Below the pieces are notes generated by a model, which saw nothing but the letters and a program-made list of their open reading frames with translations, did not search any database and was not told where the DNA came from. The position numbers and the translations under genes were made by a program. From the NCBI GenBank assembly GCA_030849065.1, contig JASAON010001467.1, forward strand, positions 1 through 36,033: a stretch of 36,033 bases of DNA. The letters run 5' to 3'. Every line of letters begins with the position of its first letter. The stretch's first letter is position 1. This document shows, piece by piece, positions 28,762 through 36,033 of this stretch. The stretch is from Jaenimonas drosophilae. Lineage: Eukaryota > Euglenozoa > Kinetoplastea > Trypanosomatida > Trypanosomatidae.

Positions 28762-29738
28762 TGGCGGTCGAGCTACTCGGAACCACCAACGCACCTAGCC
28801 TACACAGAAAAGGAGATAATGAAGATATTGAAGAGAAGCATAAATGATTGTACGTATGCATGAATGTGTGCCACACACAGCAGCAACAACAGAAGATTAT
28901 GAAGAGCGATGAATTAGTTGTGGCATGGGCGATGATACGCCGACACGCAAACATCGGCAGATTCAACGGGCCTTTTTTTTTTGGAGATGGAAGAAGAATG
29001 GCGGTGAGTTGGATGAGATCAACGGGTTGTACTCCACCACTCACGCATCATCATCGTCAAAACACAACTTCACCGCCATCCCAACATCATCATCATCGTT
29101 GCAAGATGATGGTCTCTCCGGATTATGATTATTGTGGCGGCTGCAGCAGCTGTTCGTGAATGTGAGGTGATGATCTCTCTCATACACACACAGACACTGC
29201 ACCAAAGCAATCCAAGTCGATGCCAACATCTACTCTTCATCGTGCACGTTTGCGCATCCAGAGCTCAACATGTGGAGGCACATCGTGGCACAACGTTGTT
29301 GTTTCAGTTGGTGATGATGAACCATGACGAGGAGCTGCTGCATCGCTTACCTGACTGAGTTGGAGAGTTTTCTGCATCATATGTGTGCTCGACGAACCTC
29401 GCACCGAGCCCTGAATGGGATGGATGTAGAGGGAGGTGCCGCCAAAACATGAGCACACGTGAAGAGAAAGAGGAAGAGAATGGATGGTGCCGTCGTCGAG
29501 CATGGAATTAGGAGGAGGAGGGGGGGAGGAGGACGAACATGAAGATGATGCCACGGGAGGGGATGAGCATCATTCACGTATACACGCACATAATATATGT
29601 ATATGTACGTGCTCGTCAAGGCTGACTCGATCCTCAACACCACATGAAGAAAAGAAAAATAACTTTTTTTTTTCTTCCGACGAGTTCACACCATCGACTA
29701 CATCTTTTTGGCTACTACGCCCTACGTATTGAAGTGTG

Positions 29739-29782
29739 TTGTTGTTGTTGTTGTTGTTGTTGTGTGTGTGTGTGTGTGTGTG
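29739..29782 (+). repeat. Compound TTG/TG microsatellite
   Basis: About eight TTG units run directly into about ten TG units, ending 46 bp from the SPX gene's stop. In that gene's mRNA it is a (CA)n(CAA)n element in the 3' UTR. Confidence 0.9.
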
Positions 29783-29828
29783 CCACTGTTATGGCTGTTG
29801 GCGTATCTTCTCCCATTTTTTCGTCGTG

Positions 29829-32279
29829 CTAGTTCTTGTCAAAGAGCGTGCGGAGCGTGCTCTCCGTGTGGATCTTCTCAATGGACCTCGAGAGGAGCGG
29901 GGCGATGGGTACCACGCGCATCTTGCGTGCCAACTTTGGCTGCTTCATGAATTCATCCTGGTTAATGCTGTCCGTCACCACGATGAGATCAATCGGAGCA
30001 TCCACCAAACGTGCGGGTGCCTGACCCGACATGACGGCGTGCGTTGCGCACAAGATGATGCGTGAGGCACCATGTGCTTCCAAACTACGTGCCACTTGGC
30101 AAATATGAATGGCTTCATCAATCACGGTATCGAGAATGATGCAGACACGACCACGCACCTCTCCAACAAGTGCAATGTTCTCAATCGTCTTGGTATCTAC
30201 ACGCTCCGTCAAGATGGCACGACGGCCTTTTTCCTGACGCCTCAACGCCTTTTCCATGCCAAAGGTGGAGGGTGTTGTGGCATCGTCCGAGTTGGTGCCA
30301 TCGGTGAGGTGTCGCGGGAACCTGCCAACGTTGCGTTGAGCCGGTGTGCCACCATGACTGCTGCTCCACGCCCCAAAAGGTGTGCTGCTCGTCTCACGCA
30401 CGGCAATCAGAGGCGATTCCTGCCCGAGCTGCGACATCATGCGCAGCTCCTCAGCGGGAGCGTCGGCGATGGTGTTGGCATTCACCATGGTGCTGTAGTT
30501 GATGCTGAACTCATTATCATCGTCGGGGAGCTCCTCCTCCTCCTCCTCACCAAAGAGCATATCCACCTCACCAGCGGTAGCAAATGCACCGAGGACAGCG
30601 GGAGAATCCATGGCGGCAACATCGTTGAGATCGGCCACGACGGGGGTTCCCGTGGCGCTGCTGCTCGCCAAGTGGCGCAGCCCCGCGGCGCGCGCGGCGA
30701 TGGTGGCCGGCGATTGCGAGCGCACCGGCAGTGTTGGGGGCACCCGCTTCACCGCCGTACACACCGAGACGAATTGCGTTGACGGGTCCAGCTCACCGAC
30801 ACCCATCATCGCATCGGCAAAATCCTTGGCACGGCCGAGAAAATTCCCCGAGGTGGCCACCACCGTGAGGGCCGTACAGCCGTCCCCTTCCGCCTTGAGT
30901 TGTTGGCACAAGAAGCGCACAAACTCATACTGCGCGCTGATGCTCTCCATTGGGATTGAGAACATCCCCTCAACCTGATCACTATGCATATCCACGGTGA
31001 CGACGTGGTGGCAGCCCATGGATTCAATCACTTCGGCAATGGCGGCGATGCTGGCGGTGTTGCGGGTGTAGGCGAGATAGGGAATGACGGCGGTGATGCG
31101 GGCCGCGCCGGACATGTGCGCGGCCTGCGTCATGAGGGCGAGCTCCATCACTGAGCCTGCGTTGCTGAGTTGGTTGTGTTGCTGGGCCACCATGGATTGC
31201 AAAATGAAGACGTCGTCGCCACGAACAGGGCTCGGGAGCTGCACACTAACCTCTCCATTGGCGAAGCGACCACAACACGCGGCCTTGGTACGTTGGCACT
31301 GAAGGAGCTCCGTAATCATCTTTTCGCAGAAGAGGGAGCAGCTTCCGGCGAGCACACGAATGGCGAAGGAGCCTGGAGGATCTTGATACGGAAAGGCATC
31401 CGTGAAGAAGAAGGTGTTGCTGTTGGGGATGAGCCGCTGCGCATTCATGCCGGATCGGCACTCATACTGCCGTAGATGCTTGATGGCTTCTTCGTAGCTG
31501 TACTTATAAACGGTGCCGTAGAGGGCGACGAGCTGGAGGGCGATGCCGCGGAGATCAAGGGTGGGGCGTGATACGGTGCTGTTATTGATGGTATCATCAA
31601 TCTCAACAACACGGCGCTGGAGCTCGAGGTCGTCCGTGGCGCAACGCTCCAGAAACTTCTTCATGATTTTGCGGAAGGCGAGGAGGTTGAGGTGGCGGTA
31701 CTTGAGAATGGTCTGGAGCTTCAGATAGAGAGATGGGATGTACGCGTCATCCAGGTTGCGTATGTCTGCCTCCGTTTGTTTTCTCAACTGCTCCACGCAC
31801 ACAATCATCTCCCGCTCCAGAGTGAGGAGGAACATCTTCACCTTCTTGTAGCTTGCGCGGAGGTCAGCGAAGAAGCGCATGTGCAAGGCCTGACGCTTGG
31901 TGCTCATCTCGGCCAAGGCCGCATCATTGCGTAGAGCATCTTCGCAATCCTGTGCGAGCGGGGAGTGTGGGTCCATGTTGAAGGCTGAGATGCTGTTGTT
32001 GCGTGGAAAGACCATCACAGCTGGTTTGGCAGGCGTACTCCCCACAGAACCCTCGGCCGAGATGCTCGGGAAGGTGCGCAGGTGTGTGTCTTGGTTGGTC
32101 TTTATAATCTCTGCCGCGCGCTTCTCCATCGCCTCCCGCAGTTGCTCCACCTCCTTCGCGATGGCCTTCAGCTCAAAGTAGGCAACGTAGTTGCTCAGGG
32201 TGATGTCCGTGTTGTACTCACTGAGTAGCTGGCGATGGAAGGACTGACCTTCAGACTGCTGCTTGCTGGTACGGAGCAT
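29829..32279 (-). CDS. SPX domain fused to a degenerate PRPP synthetase
   Basis: An 816-residue protein. Residues 12-212 look like an SPX domain, which senses inositol pyrophosphates: an N-terminal helical hairpin (NYVAYFELKAI), a middle helix pair (about 134-165), and the lysine-rich helix LNLLAFRKIMKKF (197-209). Residues 306-512 and 700-816 form a ribose-phosphate pyrophosphokinase (PRPP synthetase) fold: FANGEVSV (339-346), VRGDDVFILQS, VDMHSDQVEGMF with the conserved His432, and C-terminal VVTDSIN. An acidic insert of about 190 residues divides the two lobes. Catalytic motifs are eroded: the RQDK-type ATP loop reads TRNTAS (405-410), the SPDxGG motif reads ATSGN, and the PRPP loop reads LDTVIDEAI (716-724). 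It may be a regulatory PRPP-synthetase-associated-type subunit. The ATG at 32279 is chosen from SPX alignment and an acceptor at 32453. Confidence 0.85.
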   Translation of the reverse strand: MLRTSKQQSEGQSFHRQLLSEYNTDITLSNYVAYFELKAIAKEVEQLREAMEKRAAEIIKTNQDTHLRTFPSISAEGSVGSTPAKPAVMVFPRNNSISAFNMDPHSPLAQDCEDALRNDAALAEMSTKRQALHMRFFADLRASYKKVKMFLLTLEREMIVCVEQLRKQTEADIRNLDDAYIPSLYLKLQTILKYRHLNLLAFRKIMKKFLERCATDDLELQRRVVEIDDTINNSTVSRPTLDLRGIALQLVALYGTVYKYSYEEAIKHLRQYECRSGMNAQRLIPNSNTFFFTDAFPYQDPPGSFAIRVLAGSCSLFCEKMITELLQCQRTKAACCGRFANGEVSVQLPSPVRGDDVFILQSMVAQQHNQLSNAGSVMELALMTQAAHMSGAARITAVIPYLAYTRNTASIAAIAEVIESMGCHHVVTVDMHSDQVEGMFSIPMESISAQYEFVRFLCQQLKAEGDGCTALTVVATSGNFLGRAKDFADAMMGVGELDPSTQFVSVCTAVKRVPPTLPVRSQSPATIAARAAGLRHLASSSATGTPVVADLNDVAAMDSPAVLGAFATAGEVDMLFGEEEEEELPDDDNEFSINYSTMVNANTIADAPAEELRMMSQLGQESPLIAVRETSSTPFGAWSSSHGGTPAQRNVGRFPRHLTDGTNSDDATTPSTFGMEKALRRQEKGRRAILTERVDTKTIENIALVGEVRGRVCIILDTVIDEAIHICQVARSLEAHGASRIILCATHAVMSGQAPARLVDAPIDLIVVTDSINQDEFMKQPKLARKMRVVPIAPLLSRSIEKIHTESTLRTLFDKN

Positions 32280-32452
32280 CGTGATGGCTATCTGTGCTTG
32301 TGTGTGTATATGCGTAGGTGATGATGATGATGATGATGATGTTCGTAAATGTTGCGTACGTGTTGTGTAGTAGCAGTTACGTTGAGCACGTTTGTGGTGG
32401 TCGCAGCACACTCCTTCTGGACCAGGTCGCGTGATGAACCGCGCTGCTGCCG

Positions 32453-32490
32453 CTGTACCAAAGAAAAACAACAACAAAACAACAACAAGA
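32453..32490 (-). promoter_or_regulatory. Main candidate trans-splice acceptor for the SPX fusion
   Basis: The minus strand reads a U/UUG-rich tract (TTGTTGTTTTTCTTTGG) then TACAG with the AG at 32454-32453. The leader of about 173 nt has no ATG before 32279. It lies downstream of the upstream in-frame ATG and so favours the short protein. Confidence 0.5.
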
Positions 32491-32579
32491 GCAATACCAA
32501 GATGATGGTGATGATGATGATGATGATGATGATGTGGAGATGAGCATGTGTGGGGCATGGCAGATACACGTGCGATGTA

Positions 32580-32647
32580 CTACATCAGCAGCATGCAAAG
32601 AGAATTCGTTGTGATTGATAGCAGAAAACAAATCATGAAGAAAAGAT
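32580..32647 (-). promoter_or_regulatory. Possible alternative trans-splice acceptor for the SPX fusion
   Basis: The minus strand has TTTTCTTC, TTTGTTTTCTG and TTCTCTTTG segments, then GATGTAG with the AG at 32581-32580. Use of it would give a 21-nt leader before the in-frame ATG at 32558. The tract is interrupted, so support is weak. Confidence 0.25.
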
Positions 32648-32712
32648 CCAGCAGAGTTGTGTGTGTGCGTGCGTGTGAAAGGAGGAGATGATGCATGAAC
32701 AACATGCAGCGG

Positions 32713-33354
32713 TCATCCCTTCTTCATGTGCGCCGTACGCATGTCGTAGAGCATCTCTGCCAAAAAGTGCTTCCTACCTGCAGAGGTTGTGTAGAGGAGA
32801 TGCTGCACCACATGCCGTTCGTACATGGTCAGCCATGGATCCTCGCTCACCCATGCAATCGGTGGTGGCGGAGGACGAAGGAGCTGCATCCGTGCTTGTT
32901 GGGAGAGAGAGGCGTCTGTCGGAGTGGTTGGCAGAGGCGGTGGTGGCGGAGGATGAAGGCCCCACACGGGTGCCAACGCATCCGCGTTGTGAATGTTGTG
33001 AGCTGCCGCACGTGAAGATGTCAATGACGTCGTGATCTTGCTCGATGCACTGCCAGACTTCTTCATCCTCTTCTTCGCGTTGTTGTTGTTGCTTCTGTTG
33101 TGGTTCGATGCCATGGCACTGGAGGCATGTTCCTTGGCCTCCTTGTATAGGTGCTTCTGTGCGGCAGGCATCCATCCAAGGGGCTTGTGCTTGCCGCGTG
33201 GAAGTGGCGAGTGAATCGAAGCAGTTGGAGAGTTGGTGGATGAGGTGGCGGCATTCTTGTTGTTGTTGTTCTTGTTGCGTGTTGTCTTTGGCGGTGCGTG
33301 GCCCTCCATCTCCCTAATACGCCGTGCGGAGGTTGGGCTGCCAGAACGTGCCAT
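32713..33354 (-). CDS. Small basic protein of unknown function
   Basis: A 213-residue protein that I do not recognise. Residues 1-165 are disordered: basic, with Asn runs (29-32 and 89-92), Ser/Thr-rich stretches and two polyproline segments (135-140 and 161-165). The last 45 residues look folded, with WLTMYERHVVQHLLYTT and FLAEMLYDM suggesting two amphipathic helices, and are the best candidate for a conserved domain. No signal peptide or transmembrane helix is seen. The frame runs upstream to a GTG; the first ATG is at 33354, eight nt after a TTTTCAG acceptor. Confidence 0.65.
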   Translation of the reverse strand: MARSGSPTSARRIREMEGHAPPKTTRNKNNNNKNAATSSTNSPTASIHSPLPRGKHKPLGWMPAAQKHLYKEAKEHASSAMASNHNRSNNNNAKKRMKKSGSASSKITTSLTSSRAAAHNIHNADALAPVWGLHPPPPPPLPTTPTDASLSQQARMQLLRPPPPPIAWVSEDPWLTMYERHVVQHLLYTTSAGRKHFLAEMLYDMRTAHMKKG

Positions 33355-33681
33355 GAAAGGTACTGAAAAGAGAGTGATGAATCTTGAATGTATGTGTGTG
33401 GTGGCCTTCACAACAAACACAGGAGATGAAGTTGGAGTACAGAAGAGTGATTAACCAGAGTTGCAACATGATTGCCACGATGCAGCACGGAATGTGTGTG
33501 TGTGTGTGTGTGTTCGCTCTCTCTCTAGGTTCCAGCACTTATGCACGCCATCAACACACACACCAACACACCATCACCACAAAAGAAAAAAGAAGAAGAA
33601 GGAAATGTTGTTTGCCGACATCTCCATCATCTTCATTGTGGTGTATGTATGTATGTATGTGTGTGTGTGTGTTCTTTGTTT
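33355..33681. other. Spacer between two unknown genes
   Basis: Contains the acceptor at 33363, TG repeats at 33494-33512 and 33642-33672, and a purine-rich stretch near 33582-33603. No gene seen. Confidence 0.6.
33363..33376 (-). promoter_or_regulatory. Candidate trans-splice acceptor for the 213-residue gene
   Basis: The minus strand reads ACTCTCTTTTCAG with the AG at 33364-33363, leaving an 8-nt leader to the ATG at 33354. An upstream AG further away is also possible. Confidence 0.4.
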
Positions 33682-34815
33682 CTAGGGCTCCAGAATGATA
33701 GTGACGGAGGCTGCACCAAGTGTGGTACGTGCCGGACACGTCAGCTCATGATCACGTGCTCGTTTTCGATGGCCTTCCGACACCTTCGTGCCCTCCACGG
33801 AGGGAGATGATCCAGGAAGATGCATCGGCAGCCCGCAAAAGACGCCATCCCAGCCAACAATATCAACGCCCTCGTCGTTGCTGCCGGCACGTGTGGCGTG
33901 GTGAAGCAGTGAATTCGATGATTGACGCAGAATTTCACCATTGGCAGAAACAGGAAGCTGAAAAAACTTTTTTGGATGCAACAAACGCTCCGTGTGCAGC
34001 TGATCATCATCATCATCACCCACGTTGAAGGAGTTGGTGGAGGCTTGACGTGTGGGGGTGGCGGAGGAGCGGCTGACATCTCCGCCATCCTGTGCCGCCG
34101 CCATCATCATCTCCCCATCTCGTGCTCGACGGAGCGGCAACAATCGGCTTGCCACGTGTTGCGTGAGGGAGAGCCAACGACGTACACCAGTGGCAGGCGT
34201 TGTTGTTGTTGTTGTGGTTGTGGTTGATGGCACCTCACTCGTCATGGATGAATTCTGCATGAGCGGTGATCCATCACGACTACTGCGCCGGAGAGAACGC
34301 GACGGGGAGAGCGAGAAACGCCCACGTTGCCGGTGAGCGGCACAGGGAAGCGGCACCACACCAACCTGCACACGCAACGGGCGCATCGATTCAATGTGAT
34401 GAAAGTAGGGCGATGCGGCACGTGGCGAACGTCGCGCAGACTCACCGTGCGCGGCCGCTGTGGGACGCCGCGCGCTCGCCGGCGATGTGGTTGAGGGTGA
34501 GGCACGTGTGCGGCTCGCTGTGTGTGGGGCGGTGCGCTCCCGATCAGCCGGCGCACCCTCTTCATCATTTTCACCATCATGATCATCTTTAGCAACGTAG
34601 GATGGTCTTGGTGTGGCCAAGTGGCTGAATTCTTCGGCATCACCCGCCAAGGTTGTGCGTGAGAGGCCCGAGCCGCTCGCCCGAACGGCCACCGGTGTGG
34701 CGGCGAAGGAGATGTTGGAGTAGCGCTGAAGATTCTCATCCTCTTGTTCCTCCACAGGGGGAGTTGTTGTTGTTGGCGCTTCTGCTGCTGCCTTCGTACG
34801 TCGTCGCGGCGGCAT
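33682..34815 (-). CDS. Disordered Ser/Pro/Arg-rich protein of unknown function
   Basis: A 377-residue protein with no recognised domain. It starts with a basic MPPRRRTK. It then has acidic and Ser/Thr/Pro-rich segments with many SP and RxxS sites (for example ARRSPRAASP, SLSPSRSLRR), a Thr run at 198-206, and an Asp5 run at 267-271. Slightly more ordered patches are VRRWLSLTQHVASRLLPL (211-228) and PKKFFQLPVSANGEILRQSSN (281-301). The composition suggests a phosphorylated scaffold or nucleic-acid or cytoskeleton-associated protein, but this is only a guess. The ATG at 34815 is 42 nt from a candidate acceptor, with no other ATG between. Confidence 0.7.
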   Translation of the reverse strand: MPPRRRTKAAAEAPTTTTPPVEEQEDENLQRYSNISFAATPVAVRASGSGLSRTTLAGDAEEFSHLATPRPSYVAKDDHDGENDEEGAPADRERTAPHTASRTRASPSTTSPASARRPTAAAHGESARRSPRAASPYFHHIESMRPLRVQVGVVPLPCAAHRQRGRFSLSPSRSLRRSSRDGSPLMQNSSMTSEVPSTTTTTTTTTPATGVRRWLSLTQHVASRLLPLRRARDGEMMMAAAQDGGDVSRSSATPTRQASTNSFNVGDDDDDQLHTERLLHPKKFFQLPVSANGEILRQSSNSLLHHATRAGSNDEGVDIVGWDGVFCGLPMHLPGSSPSVEGTKVSEGHRKRARDHELTCPARTTLGAASVTIILEP

Positions 34816-35159
34816 GCTGAGATGTCTTGTGTGTGTGCGTGTGTGTGTGTGAAGGTACTAGTAAGTAGTGAGGATATGGTGATGCAACAAAGAAGAAGAA
34901 GAAGAAGATATACATGATCGTACTCTTGTTCTCTGATGAACCTCCCGTCATTGTGTGTGTCTCTGCATGAAGAATACTGAGTATGTGTGTGTTGAGGCAC
35001 GAACTTCCGCCCTCTATCCATCTATTTTCCACCACAATCAGATGCACACGACCACACATACCTCACAACCAAAAAAAAACAGTGCTCATGTGTGTGTGTG
35101 TGTGTTGTGTTAGATGGATGCTGCTGATGACAACAACCCTAAGTGAGCCATCATGGATC
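34816..35159. other. Spacer between the 377-residue and His/Cys-repeat genes
   Basis: Holds the acceptor at 34858, an AAG repeat at 34890-34908 (pyrimidine in minus-strand RNA), TG repeats at 34827-34850 and 35088-35104, and an A9 run near 35071-35079. No gene seen. Confidence 0.6.
34858..34909 (-). promoter_or_regulatory. Candidate trans-splice acceptor for the 377-residue gene
   Basis: The minus strand has a TCTTCTTCTTCTTCTTCTTTG tract-like stretch, then CTACTTACTAG with the AG at 34859-34858. The 42-nt leader contains no ATG. Confidence 0.5.
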
Positions 35160-35999
35160 CTACTTGGACTTCCCCGCATTGCCCCCCTGGAACTGCTTCA
35201 TCGTCTGTGCAAAGGCGAAGACGTGTTGCTGAATGGCCATCATATCTTGCATATCCTTTGGTGTTGGTTGTTGGCGCTCTGCCATCTTCTTCTGAATCCG
35301 CTCAAGTGCGCTGCGTTGCGGTGGTGGCAGGGCACACAGGGCAGCCTCCAGGAAGAGGCGGTTTTCTGGCGTCTGTGGGCCAAAGATGCCTGCAGGAAGA
35401 GGCCCCTGACCTCGGCCAGGACCTCCTTGACTGCCACTCTGACCTTGAGCACCGTGGCCATGACACGGCTGACCATTGTGGCTGTGGCCATGACTGCCAC
35501 TTTGACCTTGAGCACCGTGGCCATGACACGGCTGACCATTGTGGCTGTGTTGGTGTTGTTGTTGTTGTTGCATCTGTTGCTGCATTTGTTGTTGTTGTTG
35601 TTCAGGTGTCATGTGTGATGAGGAGAGATGATTGAGCTCCGGAACAGACTGAGAGAGTGCCATGAGTTGGCTCTCCTCCACATCGCAGAGGGATGAGATG
35701 CTGGCCTCCATCTCGCCATCGGAGAACTTCTTCACAGCCAGACGGAGCTGTGCGAGGATGACGTTGCCATCGTAGTGGTCTTCTGCGCCGCCGTCGGCAT
35801 GACGTGTGGCGTAGAATTCTGGCGTGGAGAGGAAGGCGGCCTGCACACGCTCATAGCGGTCCAGCACATCGCCCTCCGTACGTGGGATGGGATGCTCCAC
35901 CAAGGCGGCCTTCACACGTTGCGAAAAGGCATCCGTTGTCATCTCCGCCAGCAACGCACGGGCAAAACCCAGGAGTTCCTCACGACCAAATTCAGGCAT
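35160..35999 (-). CDS. Protein with a His/Cys-rich tandem repeat, unknown function
   Basis: A 279-residue soluble protein without signal peptide or transmembrane helix. The N-terminal 125 residues look helical and folded (for example LLGFARALLAEM and DRYERVQAAFLSTPEF). A Gln-rich linker (134-149) leads into two nearly identical 21-residue repeats (about 151-191), each holding HSHNGQPCHGHG, so four or more His and one Cys per unit could bind a metal. The C-terminal 80 residues again look helical (PENRLFLEAALCALPP and DMMAIQQHVFAFAQ). I do not recognise the family. Its start at 35999 is the first ATG in the frame, but only 34 bp of upstream sequence are in the window, so the acceptor and a longer start cannot be judged. 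Confidence 0.75.
   Translation of the reverse strand: MPEFGREELLGFARALLAEMTTDAFSQRVKAALVEHPIPRTEGDVLDRYERVQAAFLSTPEFYATRHADGGAEDHYDGNVILAQLRLAVKKFSDGEMEASISSLCDVEESQLMALSQSVPELNHLSSSHMTPEQQQQQMQQQMQQQQQHQHSHNGQPCHGHGAQGQSGSHGHSHNGQPCHGHGAQGQSGSQGGPGRGQGPLPAGIFGPQTPENRLFLEAALCALPPPQRSALERIQKKMAERQQPTPKDMQDMMAIQQHVFAFAQTMKQFQGGNAGKSK
35432..35549 (-). repeat. 63-bp in-frame tandem duplication
   Basis: Two copies with a 63-bp period begin at 35432 and 35495 and differ at one noticed position (actct versus acttt). They encode the two 21-residue His/Cys-rich units of the 279-residue protein. Near-identity at the DNA level points to recent duplication or gene conversion. Confidence 0.9.
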
Positions 36000-36033
36000 G
36001 AGTAGTACGTGTGTGTGAGAGAGATGATGATGA

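Larger units (their letters stand above)
28591..29828. other. 1.2 kb spacer upstream of the kinase
   Basis: Contains the kinase leader and acceptor, then no supported gene. Purine-rich tracts at 29461-29482 and 29508-29532 are pyrimidine tracts in minus-strand RNA with no gene clearly starting downstream of them. A TTG and TG repeat adjoins the SPX gene's stop. Confidence 0.6.
32280..32712. other. Spacer upstream of the SPX fusion gene
   Basis: Carries the SPX gene's leader with an ATG/CAT repeat (complement) at 32319-32340, the main acceptor at 32453, and further upstream an in-frame ATG at 32558 that opens a 93-codon extension with its own possible acceptor. A second ATG/CAT repeat lies at 32503-32533. 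Confidence 0.65.

Noticed and set aside
29237..29554. 105-codon minus-strand frame between kinase and SPX gene
   Set aside because: No AG follows the nearby pyrimidine tract before its starts, and no recognisable domain.
1..36033. tRNA, spliced-leader RNA, CRISPR or retrotransposon sequences
   Set aside because: I looked for TPsiC-type boxes, direct repeats with unique spacers and reverse-transcriptase motifs and saw none; regular repeats are microsatellites.

Overview
The window looks like nuclear DNA of a kinetoplastid flagellate (trypanosomatid or bodonid; I cannot place the species). Thirteen intronless protein genes lie in strand blocks. Almost every gene is preceded by a pyrimidine tract and then an AG, as expected for trans-splicing. 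The gene content also fits: kinesin-13, J-proteins, eIF2 beta, mitoribosomal mL49, an LYR protein and many species-specific low-complexity proteins. CAA/TTG trinucleotide and CA/TG dinucleotide microsatellites pervade both genes and spacers. No tRNA, rRNA, spliced-leader gene, transposon ORF or CRISPR array was recognised.

Layout: one plus-strand gene, a kinesin-13 (829-2649), runs toward a gene-free convergent strand-switch region (2650-3912) carrying long G runs. All twelve remaining genes are on the minus strand and so form one polycistronic unit read from the right edge to about 3.9 kb. In transcription order they are: a His/Cys-repeat protein (35160-35999), a disordered Ser/Pro-rich protein (33682-34815), a small basic protein (32713-33354), an SPX domain fused to a degenerate PRPP-synthetase fold (29829-32279), a membrane-anchored protein kinase with a huge insert (25366-28590), an LYR-like mitochondrial protein (23872-24927), eIF2 beta (22584-23537), mL49 (21254-22111), a single-pass membrane protein (18172-19587), a second single-pass membrane protein (13458-14231), a 1552-residue unknown (6905-11563), and two J-domain proteins (5413-6276 and 3913-4812). 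Gene-free stretches of 1.2-3.9 kb separate several of them.

Starts were chosen at ATG codons downstream of the proposed splice acceptor. Several longer frames begin at TTG or GTG and were trimmed. The eleven leaders defined by a single chosen acceptor contain no upstream ATG, which supports these starts. Kinetoplastid gene order rarely reflects shared function and I see no operon-like pathway. Themes that recur are mitochondrial function (mL49, LYR protein), proteostasis (paired J-proteins, eIF2 beta) and signalling (kinase, SPX protein). The most unusual gene is the SPX-PRPP-synthetase fusion, which looks like an inositol-pyrophosphate-responsive, probably non-catalytic PRPP-synthetase relative.
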